Numbered from the stretch's first letter, positions 1 to 9,508 are shown. The stretch is 64,000 bases of DNA from Enterococcus pallens ATCC BAA-351 (GCF_000407485.1 NZ_ASWD01000005.1:186001-250000); one strand, 5' to 3'. Notes: generated by a model from the sequence alone, not told the origin. Made by a program: numbers and translations.

Positions 1-974
1 TCTTCTACCAGCATGTGAGGATCAAAATTTTGTGCTGGTTCGGCTTTTCTATTAATAAAATTATAGATTTTTTCGTAACGCCCACGATCCGCCAGAGCAT
101 TGTATTCCATCACCGTTGGTAAAAGAATCGCATTCGCCACCCCGTGTGCAATGTGGAAATGCGCACTTAATGGGTGACTCATCGCATGAACATTTCCTAA
201 TTTAGCCCAGGCAAAGGCAATACCAGCAAAGGTTGAACCTGACATCATTGCACAGGCGGCTTCCTCGTCTTGTCGATTCGCAACAAACTGACGTAGATTG
301 CCCCCGATTAAGCTCATTGCCTTTTCTGCCATGGCATCAGTAAATGGCGAAGCATTCTTCGAAATATAAGCTTCCATCGCATGAATCAGTGCATCAATAC
401 CACAAGAAGCTGCAATCGATGCTGGTGCAGTCATAATCATCTCCGGATCTAACACGGCATATTTCGGCAGCATTTCATAGCTGATAACTGACATTTTGTA
501 ATTTCTTGATTCATCAGTAATCACAGCAGAAGCTGTTACTTCGCTGCCGGAGCCGGCAGTTGTCGGAATAGCGACAATCGGTACAACCGGTCCCGGAACC
601 TTATGCAGCCCCTCGTAATCAGTGATTTCACCACCATACTTAGCTAAAACACCTGTTGCTTTTGCCACATCCATTGAGCTGCCGCCCCCTAAAGCAACAA
701 TGCTGGTAGCTCCGCATTCCTTATACAGCTTGGTTGATTCATTTACGACCTCAACAGTTGGGTTTGGTACTGTGCCTAGATAAGTAGTGCACTTAATTCC
801 ACCAGCCTCAATGATTTTCTGAATCTTTTTAACTACACCTAAACTCTCTAAGCCCCGATCAGAAATCAGAAATACATCCTGTGACTGATTTTCCTTTAAT
901 ATGTCCGGCAGCTTCTTCAAGCTTCCCATGCCAAATTCAATACTTTGAGGTATTTTAAATGTAAAATCTTTCAT
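1..974 (-). CDS. Iron-containing alcohol dehydrogenase (3' end outside window)
   Basis: About 324 codons are present; the reading frame stays open to the window edge, so the C-terminus is missing. The ATG at 974 follows a GGAGAGG-like ribosome site. The protein shows the Rossmann-type GGGSSMDVAK motif, the TTAGSGSEVT motif and the metal-site region GIDALIHAMEAYIS with a later histidine-rich stretch (HAMSHPLSAHFHIAHG), all typical of group III Fe-dependent alcohol dehydrogenases. The family reduces aldehydes or ketones with NAD(P)H. It is the last visible gene of the glycyl-radical operon, 21 bases after the permease. Inference: it reduces the carbonyl product of the glycyl-radical enzyme or makes its hydroxylated substrate, as sulfoacetaldehyde reductase does in taurine pathways. 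The exact substrate is unknown. Confidence 0.88.
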   Translation of the reverse strand, partial: MKDFTFKIPQSIEFGMGSLKKLPDILKENQSQDVFLISDRGLESLGVVKKIQKIIEAGGIKCTTYLGTVPNPTVEVVNESTKLYKECGATSIVALGGGSSMDVAKATGVLAKYGGEITDYEGLHKVPGPVVPIVAIPTTAGSGSEVTASAVITDESRNYKMSVISYEMLPKYAVLDPEMIMTAPASIAASCGIDALIHAMEAYISKNASPFTDAMAEKAMSLIGGNLRQFVANRQDEEAACAMMSGSTFAGIAFAWAKLGNVHAMSHPLSAHFHIAHGVANAILLPTVMEYNALADRGRYEKIYNFINRKAEPAQNFDPHMLVE

Positions 975-995
975 ATTCTGTGTCCCTCTCCATCT

Positions 996-1784
996 CTAGA
1001 TTACGGATAACAAGCTAGTAACCAGCATATTTCCGCCGACAAATAGCAATACAACATAGACAATTTGTAAAAATTGTTCGCGATTGATTCGTTTTAGAAA
1101 GCCCATTCCCAAGAAAAAGCCGATTGCAGCCATTGGGAGACCGATTGCCAAAGCGCTCCACATATATGGGGTAAATGCGCCATTTCTGTATTGAGTAAAG
1201 GCATTCCATGTATTTAAAATCACCCAGACCATGTTCATCGTATTGCGGAATTTTTCTTTGTCTTGAACGGCTTCAATCGTGTAAACAGTGATTAAGGGGC
1301 CGCCGATTGTAAAAGCACCATGAACGATGCCGCCAAGGATCAGACAGCCGTATCGGAAAATTTTTTTAGCTGGCGTGTCTACTGCTTCTGCTACTACGGT
1401 TTCTTTTGATATCCGTGGCTTTACAATATATTTGTAAACATTCATTAAAGCAATTAACGTTACCATTAGACCGATTCCGATTTTCGCTGTGGTCGGACTA
1501 ATAGCATAAAACAAATAATTTCCGACTAGAATCCCTGGTAAACATAAAGCTAAGATCTTAGCCAAATCTTTCCAAGAAACATCTTTAAAAGCCCGAATAC
1601 CTAAATAGTAAAGAAACGGCAAGGTAATCAACGTTCCATAAGGCACTCCTACTTCAGTTCCCAATAACCCATTGGTAACGGCTGCCGCAATCACGGTACA
1701 GCCGAAACCAGTACACCCCTGTACGAAAAATCCAATTACCTGCATCAACGCAACCAAGATAAAGTTAATTTCGAAGCTCAACAT
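996..1784 (-). CDS. TauE/SafE-family membrane permease
   Basis: About 262 residues with some eight hydrophobic segments and the family-typical N-terminal glycine-rich helix (QGCTGFGCTVIAAA) and a related repeat in the second half (GIVHGAFTIGGPLITVY). The family includes sulfite and sulfoacetate exporters and other small-anion carriers. I place the start at the ATG at 1784, nine bases after GGGAG; a GTG at 1790 is the alternative. It lies between the glycyl-radical enzyme (20 bases upstream) and the alcohol dehydrogenase. Inference: it exports a small anion released by the radical enzyme, for example sulfite, or imports the substrate. A second, unrelated-looking TauE gene lies at 47745-48623. 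Confidence 0.85.
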   Translation of the reverse strand: MLSFEINFILVALMQVIGFFVQGCTGFGCTVIAAAVTNGLLGTEVGVPYGTLITLPFLYYLGIRAFKDVSWKDLAKILALCLPGILVGNYLFYAISPTTAKIGIGLMVTLIALMNVYKYIVKPRISKETVVAEAVDTPAKKIFRYGCLILGGIVHGAFTIGGPLITVYTIEAVQDKEKFRNTMNMVWVILNTWNAFTQYRNGAFTPYMWSALAIGLPMAAIGFFLGMGFLKRINREQFLQIVYVVLLFVGGNMLVTSLLSVI

Positions 1785-1804
1785 TCCCACCTACTCCCAT
1801 TTTA

Positions 1805-4285
1805 TTAGAAACTCAATTCTGTTCGTTGGATCAAATCCTTTTGTAATGGTTTGCCAAGTTCAACGAAGTAGGCACTGTATCCGGCAACACGTACCAGCAT
1901 GTCTCTATAATCCTCCGGTTTCTTTTGCGCTGCTCGCATTGTCGCGGAGCTCATGATATTAAATTGAACATGCATCAGCTGCTTGACCATATAAGCATCC
2001 ACAAAGCTGATTAGATTATTCCTACCTTCGACTCCAGCCACTGCTTCTTCAGGAAAACGCAGATTCATTAATGTTCCGTTGGTAGCTAAGCTATGATCAA
2101 CCTTCGCCAAAGAGTTCACTAGCGCCGTGGGTCCTGCAATATCGTGCGACCCAGCATCTGTATGGACCGGACCCATATTATCCGAGATCGCTTCACCTTT
2201 TTTACGACCATCAACGGAAGCATTCGTGTTCATTCCCATCGCCACATTGGCATTTACTGAATAAACACCTGGGCTAAATTCTCCACCTCGTGGATTTTTA
2301 CGACCACTAATATGTCGGCAATAACACTCGAACATAAATTTAAATAATTCGTCAGCGTAATCATCATCATTTCCGTAATGATGTACTTTTGAACTATTGA
2401 CTAAGGCATAAAGAACTTCATGACCTTTCCAGTTGTCCTTAACTGCCTGTAAAAGCTCAGATCCAGTGTACCGTTTTTCCTCAAATACTAACTGCTTAAT
2501 TGCTGATAACGAATCTGCACAGGTAGCCATACCGCTTGCTTGCGGTCCTGTACCATTATATTTTGCTCCTCCTTCAGTCAAATCCTTCCCTGACTCTAAG
2601 CAATCCTCAAAAAAGGCTGAAACATAAGGAAGCGGTTTAAGTTCTCTATGAACTGTATCAATAATATTCAAGCTGCTGCACATTTGATCGGTCCAATACT
2701 CAAATTGCTGGTCAACACTCTCTAACACTTCATCAAAGCTTTGATAAGTATCTAAACTGCCGGTATCCGGTCCCAGTTGCTTCCCTGTGTTTAAACTACG
2801 ACCGCCATTTACTACCATTTCCATCATTTTTGGTGTATTCACATATGCTGCATCATGCCAGCCATACTCTTTGCCAGGCAAGCTTATTTCAACGCAGCCG
2901 ACCACACAGTAATCTCTTGCTTCTTCCAGAGTCATTCCTTTGCGCATCATTCCTTTAATTGTTGGTGTATCGTTAAACAATTTCGGATGACCATAGCCTG
3001 CTCGAATGCATTCGATGGTTTTTACTTTTAGCTCGTAAGGCGTGTGTTCATGCATCCTCACACAAACCCATGGGTTCATCATACGAGTATGAGCAGAAGC
3101 TTCCAGCATCAGCATAGTCAAATCATTAGTGGCATCATTTCCGTTCCGGTCTACTCCACCAATAGTCAGACTCTCTCCACCGAAGCCTCGGCCATTACGT
3201 AGAGCCATACTCCCTTTATCTTTTAGTTTCGTAGGATTGTTCATTTTTACATAAACAACCTCAAGCAATTCTAAAATAAATTCTTTAGAGACAGTGCCTT
3301 TTTTCATATCCGCTTCATAGTAAGGCTTCAACCATTGATCCATGCGGCCGTATGAAATTGAGTGTCCATTACTTTCCACTTGAATCAAAGTAGTCGCAAT
3401 ATTAAACAGCTGCAGTGCCTGCCAAAAAGTTTGCGGAGCTCCGTCCGCGATTTGATAACAGTTCACTGCCATCTCCTTAAGCTCCAGCTTACGCGTCGGA
3501 TCCTCTGTGGTTTTCGCTTGGTCTTCTGCTAGTACGGCATAACGTTTAATGTATTTTCTGGCAGCCTCATGCATAATAATCATAGCCTTATAGAAATCAC
3601 GTTTTTCGCCATATTCGGGGTCACGTTTGCTTAGCTTAGCCAAACGAGCTTTGGCTTCTTCAATTAAGCCGATATAGCCAACACGCATCAGCTTCGCGTA
3701 GTCAATTGCCAAATGTCCAGCTCCTGCATAATGATAAAGATTGGTTTGGAAAATCTTTTCTCCAACCTCGGAGCCTTTTGTTTGGTCCTCATCCAATTTA
3801 ACATTGACCAAATCATCAACAGTTTTTCCCTTCCACCAAGCGCAAAGCTCGAGAATTTCATTTCGTTCTTCCTCGTTGCGAATATAGAATTGATCATTGG
3901 GCCGCTCTTCAAAAGGCGAATGCAGAATCTCGTCAATGATCCAGTTAACAGAAAATTCTGGATAAATGGGCGAAGCTTTGGCTGGTGCCGCAATTTCTCC
4001 CAGTATCAAATCTTCATCATAAATGTACAAGGTGGAATTTAGTAAAACATTTTCAAAGGCATACGCGCATTTTAATTTGCGTGAGCATGTCTCATGTGTT
4101 TGATAAGCTTCTGTAACTAATCTTAGCCGCTCTACATCCACCTCATAAGGTCGATCCAAAAAAGTTTCTCTTAACTGATTTACGCGAGGAAACGGTGACC
4201 AATCCTCGTGGTGAACCTGATATCCGATACTATAGGTTTTATTATAGGGCTCCGTTCCAACTGCTGTGGTTTGCTTGATACTCAT
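1805..4285 (-). CDS. Glycyl-radical enzyme, lyase/dehydratase clade, substrate unknown
   Basis: 826 residues with the full set of glycyl-radical enzyme features: thiyl cysteine Cys464 and Glu466 in YCVVGCVEISLPG, and the C-terminal radical loop RVAGYSAYF with Gly802. The QVESNGHSISYGRMDQ stretch near residue 305 places it with the diol dehydratase / choline lyase / isethionate sulfite-lyase group rather than with true pyruvate formate-lyase. AAGGAGG precedes the ATG. The activase gene lies 32 bases upstream. The TauE permease and alcohol dehydrogenase suggest a C-S, C-O or C-N lyase that yields a carbonyl compound. By position only, I do not see the Arg/Gln pair reported for isethionate lyase (local residues are His185 and Ala189), so that substrate is not assured. 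Confidence 0.85.
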   Translation of the reverse strand: MSIKQTTAVGTEPYNKTYSIGYQVHHEDWSPFPRVNQLRETFLDRPYEVDVERLRLVTEAYQTHETCSRKLKCAYAFENVLLNSTLYIYDEDLILGEIAAPAKASPIYPEFSVNWIIDEILHSPFEERPNDQFYIRNEEERNEILELCAWWKGKTVDDLVNVKLDEDQTKGSEVGEKIFQTNLYHYAGAGHLAIDYAKLMRVGYIGLIEEAKARLAKLSKRDPEYGEKRDFYKAMIIMHEAARKYIKRYAVLAEDQAKTTEDPTRKLELKEMAVNCYQIADGAPQTFWQALQLFNIATTLIQVESNGHSISYGRMDQWLKPYYEADMKKGTVSKEFILELLEVVYVKMNNPTKLKDKGSMALRNGRGFGGESLTIGGVDRNGNDATNDLTMLMLEASAHTRMMNPWVCVRMHEHTPYELKVKTIECIRAGYGHPKLFNDTPTIKGMMRKGMTLEEARDYCVVGCVEISLPGKEYGWHDAAYVNTPKMMEMVVNGGRSLNTGKQLGPDTGSLDTYQSFDEVLESVDQQFEYWTDQMCSSLNIIDTVHRELKPLPYVSAFFEDCLESGKDLTEGGAKYNGTGPQASGMATCADSLSAIKQLVFEEKRYTGSELLQAVKDNWKGHEVLYALVNSSKVHHYGNDDDYADELFKFMFECYCRHISGRKNPRGGEFSPGVYSVNANVAMGMNTNASVDGRKKGEAISDNMGPVHTDAGSHDIAGPTALVNSLAKVDHSLATNGTLMNLRFPEEAVAGVEGRNNLISFVDAYMVKQLMHVQFNIMSSATMRAAQKKPEDYRDMLVRVAGYSAYFVELGKPLQKDLIQRTELSF

Positions 4286-4317
4286 TTATAAAATCCTCCT
4301 TCAATAAATAAACAGAT

Positions 4318-5268
4318 TTATTCCTGCTCCTTAGTTCCGACTAAACAATGAATGCCACGGGTATTAAAGTAATCAGCAATTTTACTCACTTTTTTCTGGA
4401 AAGACTTTCGTCTAATCTTGACCCCCTTCATACCATAGGGAATCCCTAATGCTTGATATTTTTCCTCTCCTAGTCGCATAAAGCTCAAGAGCTGCAGTGT
4501 TCGAACACGACCGCCTAATTCATTTAAAATAAAATCTGCGGTTGCTTCAATGTTTTCCTGATCATCATTGACCTCTGGAATAACCGGAATACGAAGAATC
4601 AATTCCCGTTCTAAATCAGTCAGTTTTTTTAAATTTTCTAAAATTCGATTGTTGCGGACACCAGTATGCTTTTGATGAAGCCTGCTGTCCATATGCTTAA
4701 TGTCTGAAATCCAAATATCTGTATAAGGTAAAAGCTTTTCCACCTCTCGCCAATTCCCGTAAAAAGTCGTCTCAAAACAGGTTTGAATGCCTTCTGTCTT
4801 ACAAGCTGCAAACAGCTCAGCTACAAAATCACTCTGCAATAATGCCTCTCCACCTGAAACTGTCACTCCTCCCCCGGATTGTTCATAATATTCTCGATCT
4901 TTGCGAATGATTTCCATGCATTCTTCCACAGACATCTCTTTTCCCCACTGCTTAATGGCATCGGCTGGACAAACTTCAGCATAGATTGAACAATCAGAAC
5001 ATTGCCTGTTTTCTATTTCTACCAATTTACCCCGATGAAACTGAAGATCAGCTTTCTGATCGCTTACACCTTCACAAAGTCCACATTTTTTCTGGGAAAT
5101 ACATTTTGATTTGTAAACGCCCAGCTCGATTTTTGTTGACCAGCTTTCGGGATTTCCACACCATTCACAGCGCATTGGACAACCCTTTAAAAACAGTTCT
5201 GTTCGGAGTCCTGGCCCATCGTGGAGGGTAAATCTCTGAATGTCAAAAACGACTCCTTGCTGAGACAT
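4318..5268 (-). CDS. Glycyl-radical enzyme activating protein (radical SAM)
   Basis: About 316 residues. It carries the activase-type CxxxCxxC motif (GCPMRCEWCGNPE) that binds the SAM-cleaving 4Fe-4S cluster, then an inserted eight-cysteine ferredoxin-like region (CISQKKCGLC... and CSDCSIYAEVCPADAI) as in lyase-type activases. VSGGEALLQ matches the SAM-binding GGE motif. It should install the glycyl radical on Gly802 of the neighbouring enzyme under anaerobic conditions. I choose the ATG at 5268, which has GAAGGGA just upstream; the ATG at 5286 has no ribosome site. It is the first gene of the operon after the regulator's terminator. Confidence 0.9.
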   Translation of the reverse strand: MSQQGVVFDIQRFTLHDGPGLRTELFLKGCPMRCEWCGNPESWSTKIELGVYKSKCISQKKCGLCEGVSDQKADLQFHRGKLVEIENRQCSDCSIYAEVCPADAIKQWGKEMSVEECMEIIRKDREYYEQSGGGVTVSGGEALLQSDFVAELFAACKTEGIQTCFETTFYGNWREVEKLLPYTDIWISDIKHMDSRLHQKHTGVRNNRILENLKKLTDLERELILRIPVIPEVNDDQENIEATADFILNELGGRVRTLQLLSFMRLGEEKYQALGIPYGMKGVKIRRKSFQKKVSKIADYFNTRGIHCLVGTKEQE

Positions 5269-5365
5269 AGCTTCCCTTCTCTCCATCCGTTCTAAGAATC
5301 TTTAACTTGCTCAAAGTTTAACAAAATTGAAGTTTTAACATAAGTGGGCATCAGGGTTATTTCAT

Positions 5366-5383
5366 ATAGGGAATGTTCCCTAT
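5366..5383. promoter_or_regulatory. Perfect 8+2+8 palindrome, candidate operator
   Basis: ATAGGGAATGTTCCCTAT has perfect 8-base arms around a two-base centre. It lies between the regulator's terminator and the activase start, about 100 bases upstream of that start, in the only stretch that can hold the operon promoter. It is a natural candidate site for the LuxR-type regulator encoded next to it. Binding is inference. Confidence 0.5.
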
Positions 5384-5424
5384 TCTTTCTACAATTTATC
5401 GAAAACGATCTCAAAAATAGACCA

Positions 5425-5457
5425 CGAAAAAGAGCCTTAGACATTTGTCTAGGCTCT
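5425..5457 (-). terminator. Rho-independent terminator after the LuxR-type gene
   Basis: On the minus strand the stem AGAGCCTAGACA pairs with TGTCTAAGGCTCT (one bulge) and is followed by TTTTTCG. It separates the regulator from the activase-lyase operon, so the operon needs its own promoter downstream. Confidence 0.8.
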
Positions 5458-5477
5458 ACGTATATTTTGTTCAAGTT

Positions 5478-6584
5478 TTAGTTTTCTTGACTCTCCATTA
5501 ATTTGTACAGTTCAAATCGACTATTCACTTCACATTTAATATAAATATTTTGGACATGCTTTTTGATGGTATGATAGCTGACTACCATCTTATCAGCAAT
5601 TGCCTTATAGGTTAGTCCTTGATACATCAACTCGGCCACGCGTTGTTCAGTTGCTGTTAGTGGTAAATTGTTCAACGAAAAAGCGGGGACTTTTTCTTCA
5701 TCCTTTTTAGCAATCGTAATCCAATGGTAACGATCAATGATACCATTGGAATAGGTTTGATCATAGGTATAAATTTTGAAGATATAGTTTTTAATGATTT
5801 TTTTCTGAACACGTTCTGAGCTAGTGCCTTCTTCTCCTCCTAAAAGGAATGGCAGCCAGCTGCAAGGTGTGGTGCTGCTTATCTGGTCAGCAATCACAGG
5901 ACCTAAAATATCAGTCAAGCACTTAACCGCAGTTTGACTATAACTCATAATATGCATAAAATCATCGGTAACCAGATAGGCTTTCTCACCGGAAGCAATA
6001 ATTTCATTTTGAATATTTTGAACAATCTTGGCCTGCTCGAACTTCTTAAAGTTCTTGTAGGAATTTGCCAGATAAACGTAAATCTCATTAAGCTGGGCAA
6101 GCTCCTCTACGGTAAAATCTCCTTGATCCCAAGTTTTGAAAAAAGTTACCTGGATGTAGCCATTCATTCCAAAGGCTAAGGTTGTACTATAATGCTGCTG
6201 AAAATTTTCTTCAATGAAACGGACATAAGCAGAGGGCTCATAATCTCTTTGCGCAATGATATCAGTGGACTTGTATACGCGCGGTTCAACGTTGAAATAG
6301 GTCAATTGATCTCGCAAAGCCTCCTGGTAGATCACATGTCGAATAACATCATTGGCGAAAAAAATTCGGTACGGATGCTCACTATGATCCATTGAGATCC
6401 CTTGCCAGCTAGTCCAAGATAGAAAATCTCCCTGCGTATCGTAATAAGAAATGAGTACCTTCTTCCAGCCAAAATTCTTAGCTAAATAATCCAATAAAAC
6501 AGTACTAAAAAATTCGCGGGCAGCAATTTGATATTCGGAAATTTCTGAGAAAAAATTAACCTGATCAGCATGCTCTTCATTCAT
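5478..6584 (-). CDS. LuxR-type transcriptional regulator
   Basis: About 368 residues. The last 65 residues form a LuxR/FixJ-type helix-turn-helix (LTATEQRVAELMYQGLTYKA and VSYHTIKKHVQNIY). The N-terminal 290 residues are a predicted sensor region that I do not recognise; they are rich in aromatic residues and show no phospho-acceptor motif. The ATG at 6584 has GGGGGA seven bases upstream, so I prefer it to the GTG/ATG further out. It stands just upstream of the glycyl-radical operon in the same orientation and is separated from it by a terminator. Inference: it activates that operon in response to the substrate. Confidence 0.8.
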   Translation of the reverse strand: MNEEHADQVNFFSEISEYQIAAREFFSTVLLDYLAKNFGWKKVLISYYDTQGDFLSWTSWQGISMDHSEHPYRIFFANDVIRHVIYQEALRDQLTYFNVEPRVYKSTDIIAQRDYEPSAYVRFIEENFQQHYSTTLAFGMNGYIQVTFFKTWDQGDFTVEELAQLNEIYVYLANSYKNFKKFEQAKIVQNIQNEIIASGEKAYLVTDDFMHIMSYSQTAVKCLTDILGPVIADQISSTTPCSWLPFLLGGEEGTSSERVQKKIIKNYIFKIYTYDQTYSNGIIDRYHWITIAKKDEEKVPAFSLNNLPLTATEQRVAELMYQGLTYKAIADKMVVSYHTIKKHVQNIYIKCEVNSRFELYKLMESQEN

Positions 6585-6788
6585 AATGCTTCCCCCATCA
6601 TTAAACATTGTTTTGCAGTTGATCTGTGTATGCGATTCACAGACATCTTTCCTACTGATTAGTAGTTAGATTATAGCATGCCTCTTCTTAGCACGTCATT
6701 GGAATATTGAAAACAAGCAACAGGCACTTGAATTAAATAACTGAGGAAATAGACAAAAACTGAGGCTGCGTAACAAAGCAAAAAGAAA

Positions 6789-7115
6789 TCAACGAGGTAT
6801 TTCTACTGTATAGCTCTCATTTACTTGCTTATTGTAGAGAATAAACGTATCATTATCCACCCACTCTACATCAAACTGGAGGGTCTCCATAAAACCTGGA
6901 CCTTCATAACTATAAATCTCTCTTCCATCTTTTAAGAATACACTTGGCCGACTTACATAGTCATAGCGCACAAAAATTTTAGTATTCCGATTGGGTGATA
7001 TAAAACTTTGATCAAATGTTGTTTCATATCGCAGGTTTCTAAACAATCCTTTACAGGTAAAGAAAAAACCAATTATTAAAACGAAAACCAGCAAAAGTTT
7101 CCTATATTTCCTCAA
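6789..7115 (-). CDS. Small membrane-anchored protein, unknown function
   Basis: 108 residues: a basic N-terminus (MRKYRKL) and one hydrophobic segment (LLVFVLIIGFFFTC), then about 80 polar residues likely outside the membrane. The start has AAAGGAGAAAAA upstream. The cysteine after the hydrophobic segment is not in a convincing lipobox. I do not recognise the family. It stands alone between the glycyl-radical regulator and the next plus-strand gene. Confidence 0.6.
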   Translation of the reverse strand: MRKYRKLLLVFVLIIGFFFTCKGLFRNLRYETTFDQSFISPNRNTKIFVRYDYVSRPSVFLKDGREIYSYEGPGFMETLQFDVEWVDNDTFILYNKQVNESYTVEIPR

Positions 7116-7857
7116 CTATTTTTCTCCTTTATCCTATTCAAATAGGGCAATTCATAATCAGCTCTAAAAGCTATTTGGATTAAACTACTAAACTAGATTT
7201 TCTTATCGATAGACGTCATACTCTATCTAAGTAAAGCTTCTACTCCTACTCTTTAAACATATTTTTTAACTTGTGTGATTATTAATGATTATAACCTATT
7301 ACATGGGGTGATTTTTTTTCTTTTTATATTTTATCGAATGAAGTCGATTATCAGTGTGGAATTTCCTTTAGAAAATAGTTTGAAAAGAGGGTGTTTTTGG
7401 TTTTCTAATGCTCAGATTGTCAGCATTCTATCTGTGTTGTTGAGCTGTACTTTTTTATGGAAAGTATATCAGTCACTTGATCGCTTTCCGGGATGGTCAC
7501 TTCTTATTCATTATCGTTTTTTGTCATATGAAAACTATTATTTTAATTTTTAGAACATAAAATCTAGACATTCTTAACCTACGATCAGCTAAACATCCTT
7601 TCTCTGATAACACTCAATAAAATCCTATCCCTTCCATTCAATTAATTTTTAGACTTTTAAAAACTTTATCTGATACATTTTTTAAAATCCAACCCTATTT
7701 TGTTAAACGTAAATAACTAATTTATACGTAAAAATAAGTGTTATCATTTGTAAAAAATAAGAATAGTAATGCTATTGCATTAATCAAATATGAAAGGTAA
7801 AATAAAGGAGTACAAAAATAAAGCGCTTTTAAAGCGTAAATTTTGGAGGAGATGAAC
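7116..7857. other. Intergenic region, no convincing gene
   Basis: About 740 AT-rich bases between divergent genes. A plus-strand frame at 7275-7553 (92 codons) encodes a hydrophobic peptide but has no ribosome site; I do not call it. Bases 7824-7836 form a 6+1+6 palindrome (CGCTTTTAAAGCG) in the leader of the following gene. Confidence 0.5.
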
Positions 7858-9015
7858 ATGAAGAAAGGGTTTTCTTATGCTTTTGTTGGGGCAGCGATGC
7901 TAATGTTGGGTGCTGCGGTCGTTCAAGCGGATTCTGCTGATGCGTCTACTTTGTACCGCGCATATAATCCTAATACAGGTGAACATCTGTATACGCAGTA
8001 TTACAATGAAATTCCATTTGTAGTTAACGCAGGTTGGCAGGATGAAGGAACTGCGTGGACAGCTCCAGACAAAGGTGTTCAGGTACACCGTCTGTTTAAT
8101 CCCAATAACGGAGGCGACCACTTCTACACGCTAGATACAAACGAACGTGATCATTTAACAAGAGTTGGTTGGCGTTATGAGGGTATTTCATGGCACTCAG
8201 GTGGCGCAATTCCTGTCTATCGCTTATACAACCCAAATGCAAAATCTGGTACTCACCACTATACTACGGATGGGAATGAAAGAAACCATCTAGTTGGTCT
8301 AGGCTGGCGATCTGAAGGAACTGCGTTTTACGCTTCAGCGGTTGGTCAAGGAAATCCTAATCCCGCACCAAATCCTGGAGTAACACCGAAAAAGGTTGAC
8401 GTAAACATTACTGGTACAGGTGGTACAGAGCAAAATAATCCGGGCTCCTATCGTTTGCTTTATTCAAATAAAGCCTTTGATAATGCATCATTAGGAACAG
8501 CGACTATCGAGTTTGTCGCAGATGTTGCAATGGTAGGATCAGGAAGTGATTACGAAACACAATTTGTAATTGCTGGAAATGGTAATGCTAGTGGCCAAAT
8601 TGGTGTTGGGTTGCACTATCAAGCTGGTAACGATGGAAACTTTGCACAAGGGCGAATCAATACGACTAATATTAACTTCCCTGCTGGTGCAGGAAATACT
8701 GGTCAACAGTATTACTCGGTAAATACAAACGCGCCTAGAATTGCTAGTAACCAATCAGTAAATCTGAAAGTAAGATATTATGACTCCGGTTATATGCAAG
8801 CCTACGTGAACAATACCTTAGTTGGTCAGTACAAAACTAAATTAGTTCCCGGTGGAAATGCTTATATCTTACACGTGAACAGCACAAACGCAACCGCAAA
8901 AGTGCGCAATTTGAAAGTATACAAAAATGGTGCAGATGTTACTACGAAGGGACAAGTACCGTTCAAACAAACGTCATTTGATATTACAAATAACGTACGA
9001 GATGGTGCTTACTAA
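7858..9015 (+). CDS. Secreted protein with three YRLYNPN-type (DUF5648-like) repeats
   Basis: About 385 residues. The ATG at 7858 follows GGAGG by eight bases, so I reject the upstream TTG. Residues 1-27 are a signal peptide with an Ala-rich end. Residues about 30-165 hold three copies of a repeat around YRxYNPNxGEHxYT with a GW-x-EGxxW partner, as in DUF5648 domains that often sit on secreted cell-wall hydrolases and lectins. A Pro/Asn linker follows, then about 200 residues of beta-rich sequence of unknown family. There is no LPXTG motif or transmembrane anchor, so it is released or held by the repeats. A terminator follows directly, so it is monocistronic. The role is unknown; binding to cell wall or glycans is plausible. 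Confidence 0.85.
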   Translation: MKKGFSYAFVGAAMLMLGAAVVQADSADASTLYRAYNPNTGEHLYTQYYNEIPFVVNAGWQDEGTAWTAPDKGVQVHRLFNPNNGGDHFYTLDTNERDHLTRVGWRYEGISWHSGGAIPVYRLYNPNAKSGTHHYTTDGNERNHLVGLGWRSEGTAFYASAVGQGNPNPAPNPGVTPKKVDVNITGTGGTEQNNPGSYRLLYSNKAFDNASLGTATIEFVADVAMVGSGSDYETQFVIAGNGNASGQIGVGLHYQAGNDGNFAQGRINTTNINFPAGAGNTGQQYYSVNTNAPRIASNQSVNLKVRYYDSGYMQAYVNNTLVGQYKTKLVPGGNAYILHVNSTNATAKVRNLKVYKNGADVTTKGQVPFKQTSFDITNNVRDGAY

Positions 9016-9030
9016 AATTTAATTACTATG

Positions 9031-9074
9031 AAACACTCCTTAGAACAAAGTGTCAGCTCTAAGGAGTGTTTTTT
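9031..9074 (+). terminator. Terminator of the secreted-protein gene
   Basis: AACACTCCTTAGA pairs with TCTAAGGAGTGTT, followed by six T residues. It starts 15 bases after the stop codon. Confidence 0.9.
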
Positions 9075-9093
9075 CAAACATAAAAAAGTTCAA

Positions 9094-9444
9094 CTACTTA
9101 ATATCGAAAATGAACTGCACTAGATACTTCCCTTCAAAATCTTTGTAATAACGGATCGAATGAATTTTACCTAAACAATCGGAATCGATTTCTTCTTGAA
9201 GTGCTGCTTTGTAGAAATCTGATTTAAAACTTTTTTCTACATATTTTTCAGGCATCTTAACCAGATAAGTACGTTTATTCCCATCCTCTGTCATTTGACG
9301 CTCAAATTCTTCTAACGGCTTGTCCTCTACTGATTCAAACAAATCACCTATAGATAGCTGAAAATTATCAATAGCTGCAGGAAGAACATCACCGAAAAAA
9401 GTTAGTCCTGGAATATTTTTTTGCTGTATTTTTTTGTAATTCAT
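9094..9444 (-). CDS. Hypothetical cytosolic protein
   Basis: 116 residues, acidic and soluble, with no signal or membrane segment. The ATG follows GGAG by nine bases. I see no known motif. It converges on the secreted-protein gene, and 110 bases upstream of its start a plus-strand terminator ends a possible small RNA. Confidence 0.6.
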   Translation of the reverse strand: MNYKKIQQKNIPGLTFFGDVLPAAIDNFQLSIGDLFESVEDKPLEEFERQMTEDGNKRTYLVKMPEKYVEKSFKSDFYKAALQEEIDSDCLGKIHSIRYYKDFEGKYLVQFIFDIK

Positions 9445-9508
9445 CAGGTGTCTCCAATTCTTAATTAGTAATGATTGCTCTAATTTGATTTTATGCTATT
9501 AGGCATCT

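Noticed and set aside
1805-4285. Calling the radical enzyme pyruvate formate-lyase or hydroxyproline dehydratase
   Set aside because: The thiyl site has a single Cys in GCVE rather than the Cys-Cys pair of PFL, and the sequence after it does not resemble HypD as I remember it.
5292-5474. 60-codon minus-strand frame after the LuxR-type gene
   Set aside because: It spans the terminator and the palindrome and has no ribosome site.
7275-7553. 92-codon plus-strand frame, hydrophobic
   Set aside because: No ribosome site and no family resemblance; AT-rich DNA gives such frames by chance.
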